13,247 nucleotides of DNA from positions 1-13,247 of the forward strand of contig JAFQII010000291.1 of NCBI GenBank assembly GCA_017397605.1, given 5' to 3'. This DNA is from Clostridia bacterium (lineage in GTDB: Bacteria > Bacillota > Clostridia > Oscillospirales > CAG-382). The notes beneath the pieces were generated by a model. The model did no database searches, was not told the DNA's origin, and was given only the letters and a program-made list of their open reading frames with translations. Each line of letters opens with the position of its first letter. The first letter of the stretch is position 1. Positions 12,152 through 13,247 of this stretch are shown in pieces. Made by a program: the position numbers and the translations under genes.

Positions 12152-12307
12152 ATGCTCAAAAAAATCTTTTCCAAAATCAAGCGAAAAACAAAAACGAACG
12201 CCGAGCCAACCCCGAAGGAACAGAAAAAAGCATCCTGCGATTGTGGCAACTGCACTTGCCACAAAACCGAAGGATGCTTCAAAAAAGAATCAACACATAT
12301 CGAATAG
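12152..12307 (+). CDS. 51-residue Cys-rich peptide, unknown function
   Basis: GGAGGA lies about 10 nt before the ATG at 12152. The N-terminal half is strongly basic (MLKKIFSKIKRKTKTN), followed by a compact Cys cluster, CDCGNCTC, then HKTEGC, with five Cys and one His in 14 residues. This pattern suggests a zinc- or other metal-binding knuckle, and the basic half suggests nucleic-acid or membrane contact; both are inference. It is the last gene of the early operon, 30 nt after the nuclease stop, and the terminator at 12314 follows within 7 nt. I do not recognise a family. Confidence 0.62.
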   Translation: MLKKIFSKIKRKTKTNAEPTPKEQKKASCDCGNCTCHKTEGCFKKESTHIE

Positions 12308-12313
12308 ATTATT

Positions 12314-12339
12314 GGAGAGGGCAAGCCCCTCTCCTTTTT
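12314..12339 (+). terminator. intrinsic terminator of the rightward early operon
   Basis: GGAGAGGG (12314-12321) pairs with CCCTCTCC (12327-12334) around CAAGC, then TTTTT. The T run overlaps the stop codon of the convergent gene at 12338. No T run follows on the minus strand. Confidence 0.88.
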
Positions 12340-12712
12340 ATGCCTGCTTGATAATCTTTTCCACAACGCCGAGAACACTAACGCGCGAGACGTCTTCGCC
12401 TTCAAAGCGCATTGTTTCGTATGCCGGGTTTTCGGCATGCAATTCGAGCCAGGATTCGCCGCGCGCGATTTTTCTCAAAAGCATATCTCCATCCAAAAGC
12501 ACCGCCGCAATAGAACCGCTGGATGTATCGAAAGGTCTGCGTACTTGAACCATATCCCCGCAATCAATCAAAGGGCTCATAGCATCATCCGTTACCTCAC
12601 AGAAGAAAACGCCCTTTACAAAATCGCTAACCTGTTTCACCTGTTCTTCATCAAGGGATAAAATAAGGCTTTCAAACTCGCTGTATACGTTTTTCGAAAT
12701 AGTGTGTCTCAT
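12338..12712 (-). CDS. LexA/S24-like domain protein without HTH, catalytic Ser replaced
   Basis: This 124-residue protein matches the C-terminal self-cleavage domain of LexA/CI repressors: CEVTDDAMSPLIDCGDMVQV, then GSIAAVLLDGDMLLRKI, then LHAENPAYETM and VLGVVEKI. In active S24 proteins the first block reads G-D-S-M with the nucleophilic Ser; here it is D-D-A-M, with Ala at residue 44. The partner Lys is kept (K81). The first 37 residues (SLDEEQVKQVSDFVKG) look like the helical linker that follows an HTH, but no HTH is present. It may be a non-cleaving partner or antirepressor that dimerises with an S24 repressor, or a broken repressor. It overlaps the upstream gene as ATGA, and the two share the promoter at 12943-12971. 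Confidence 0.72.
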   Translation of the reverse strand: MRHTISKNVYSEFESLILSLDEEQVKQVSDFVKGVFFCEVTDDAMSPLIDCGDMVQVRRPFDTSSGSIAAVLLDGDMLLRKIARGESWLELHAENPAYETMRFEGEDVSRVSVLGVVEKIIKQA

Positions 12713-12918
12713 TGTCTCTTTCTCCTTTTTCCGTCAAGCTCCAAAATCATTTCTGCGGCTTGTAGTTTTTGATCTGCTGTCGTTTCTGCGCTCGCAACGA
12801 TCTCGTGAAGGCTATCCCGCAGAGACGTCTGCCGTTCCCTTTCGATCCGTTGCATTTCCGCTCGTCTTTCGGCATTCCGCTTTCGCGTTTCGGCCGCTTT
12901 CAAAGTTTTTTCGTCCAT
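12709..12918 (-). CDS. small highly charged helical protein
   Basis: The ATG at 12918 follows AAAGGAG with a suitable spacer; a longer frame from 12951 would begin inside the promoter. The 69-residue product (MDEKTLKAAETRKRNAERRA and on) is almost wholly charged and helical, with heptad-like spacing, and ends KRRKRQ. It resembles small phage coiled-coil proteins of unknown role. It is the first gene behind a consensus promoter and is coupled to the S24-like gene by a 4-nt overlap, which suggests the two proteins work together. The function is unknown. Confidence 0.68.
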   Translation of the reverse strand: MDEKTLKAAETRKRNAERRAEMQRIERERQTSLRDSLHEIVASAETTADQKLQAAEMILELDGKRRKRQ

Positions 12919-12942
12919 GATATCTCCTTTCCATTCTACCCT

Positions 12943-12971
12943 ATTATACACCTATTTTGGGTGTTTGTCAA
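12943..12971 (-). promoter_or_regulatory. full-consensus leftward promoter
   Basis: On the minus strand TTGACA (12971-12966), a 17-nt spacer and TATAAT (12948-12943), all consensus. The spacer is filled by the first 17-bp operator-like site, so this strong promoter is probably repressed most of the time. Confidence 0.85.
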
Positions 12972-13032
12972 TCGTTGATATACACAAAGTTTGGGTGTAT
13001 AGTTTGTGCAGATAGACACTTGTTTTGGGTGT
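12948..13032. repeat. three 17-bp operator-like sites spaced 34 bp
   Basis: Sites are ACACCTATTTTGGGTGT (12948-12964), ACACAAAGTTTGGGTGT (12982-12998) and ACACTTGTTTTGGGTGT (13016-13032). All share ACAC, 4-5 variable bases and TTTGGGTGT, with dyad ends ACAC/GTGT. Starts are exactly 34 bp apart. Site 1 fills the spacer of the leftward promoter, and site 3 covers the -35 of the rightward promoter. This is the layout of a phage-type divergent operator, likely bound by the XRE protein at 13110. Confidence 0.72.
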
Positions 13033-13048
13033 TTATTTGTGGTATAAT
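13020..13048 (+). promoter_or_regulatory. rightward promoter of the XRE gene
   Basis: TTGTTT (13020-13025), a 17-nt spacer and TATAAT (13043-13048). The -35 lies in the third operator-like site, and the start codon follows about 60 nt later. Confidence 0.7.
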
Positions 13049-13109
13049 TGTGTTATCGTGGGAGTGTGTATTCTTTTGCCCTCACGAATAACAACCGAAG
13101 GACGAACAC

Positions 13110-13247
13110 ATGGCAATTACATATAAGATCGACATCATGGAAGCCCTCAAACAGCGCGGCTATACAAGCTATCAGCTACGCAAAGAAAAGATAATCGGAG
13201 AACGGCAGATACAGCAAATCCGAAATGGCGAGATCGTCTCCGTTGCA
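13110..13247 (+). CDS. XRE-family HTH regulator, cut at the window edge
   Basis: Only the first 46 codons are present. The product begins MAITYKIDIMEALKQRGYTS, then YQLRKEKIIGERQIQQIRNGEIVSV, the HTH pattern of short Cro/CI-type regulators in Clostridia, which are usually 65-75 residues. GAAGGAC lies upstream of the ATG at 13110. It is transcribed from the promoter at 13020-13048 and faces away from the 12918/12712 pair across the three operator-like sites, so it is the best candidate for the protein that binds them and controls both directions. Whether a longer C-terminal domain follows cannot be seen. Confidence 0.78.
   Translation, partial: MAITYKIDIMEALKQRGYTSYQLRKEKIIGERQIQQIRNGEIVSVA

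Larger units (their letters stand above)
8762..13247. mobile_element. integrated prophage or phage-satellite-like element, left part
   Basis: The block from tRNA-Ser(GCT) to the window edge holds an integrase, an XRE repressor, a divergent early operon with Xis-like and resolvase-like proteins, and a second repressor-operator region. No structural, packaging or conjugation gene is in view. The order int-repressor leftward and small HTH-xis-replication-type genes rightward is shared by many Gram-positive prophages and by phage-inducible islands (SaPI/PICI), so the class stays open. Confidence 0.8.

Noticed and set aside
12948..13032. CRISPR-like array
   Set aside because: Only three short 17-bp sites with 17-bp gaps that hold promoter elements; far too short for repeats and spacers, and an operator explains them.

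Overview
The window looks like a piece of chromosome from a spore-forming anaerobic Clostridia, probably of the Ruminococcaceae/Oscillospiraceae type. This rests on a spoIIP sporulation gene, a glycyl-radical-type radical SAM activase, strong AGGAGG ribosome sites, sigma-A promoters with a TATACT/TATAAT -10 box, and roughly even base composition. The host assignment is inference; no rRNA or marker gene is present.

Bases 1-8790 read as resident chromosome. They hold a cut AI-2E-family permease (minus), an unrecognised 281-residue soluble protein (plus), and then about 1.2 kb with no ordinary gene. That stretch carries a coherent minus-strand transcription unit: promoter 2522-2550, a 15-codon ORF, a terminator or attenuator, four ~70-nt repeats each built as ribosome site, ATG, near-immediate stop and hairpin, two paralogous 18-21 residue peptides, and a final terminator at 1491-1524. 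It is the most unusual part of the window. Next come spoIIP (plus), a three-gene minus operon (Cys-rich/acidic lipoprotein-like protein, radical SAM activase, five-helix membrane lipase) behind a leader with three perfect hairpins, a small membrane protein, a sugar-phosphate isomerase-like TIM barrel, and two tRNA-Ser genes (TGA and GCT).

From about 8790 to the right edge lies an integrated element, apparently inserted at the 3' end of tRNA-Ser(GCT). A tyrosine integrase and an XRE repressor run leftward. Divergently, an early operon runs rightward: small HTH protein, Xis-like protein, DUF6291-like protein, PD-(D/E)XK resolvase-like nuclease and a small Cys-rich peptide, ending at a terminator. 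A second control region follows: a leftward pair (small charged protein plus an HTH-less LexA/S24-like protein with Ala at the catalytic Ser position) is divergent from an XRE gene cut by the window edge. Three 17-bp operator-like sites spaced exactly 34 bp lie between them. The layout fits a prophage or a phage-satellite (PICI-like) element; the right end is not in view, so the two cannot be separated.

Inferred coordination: int/repressor versus Cro-like/Xis genes form the integration-excision switch, while the 12.3-13.2 kb block is a second switch with its own operators. In the host part, the Cys-rich protein, the radical SAM enzyme and the lipase are co-transcribed, with an overlap of 14 bp and a gap of 12 bp, and may share a cell-envelope role that cannot be named from sequence.
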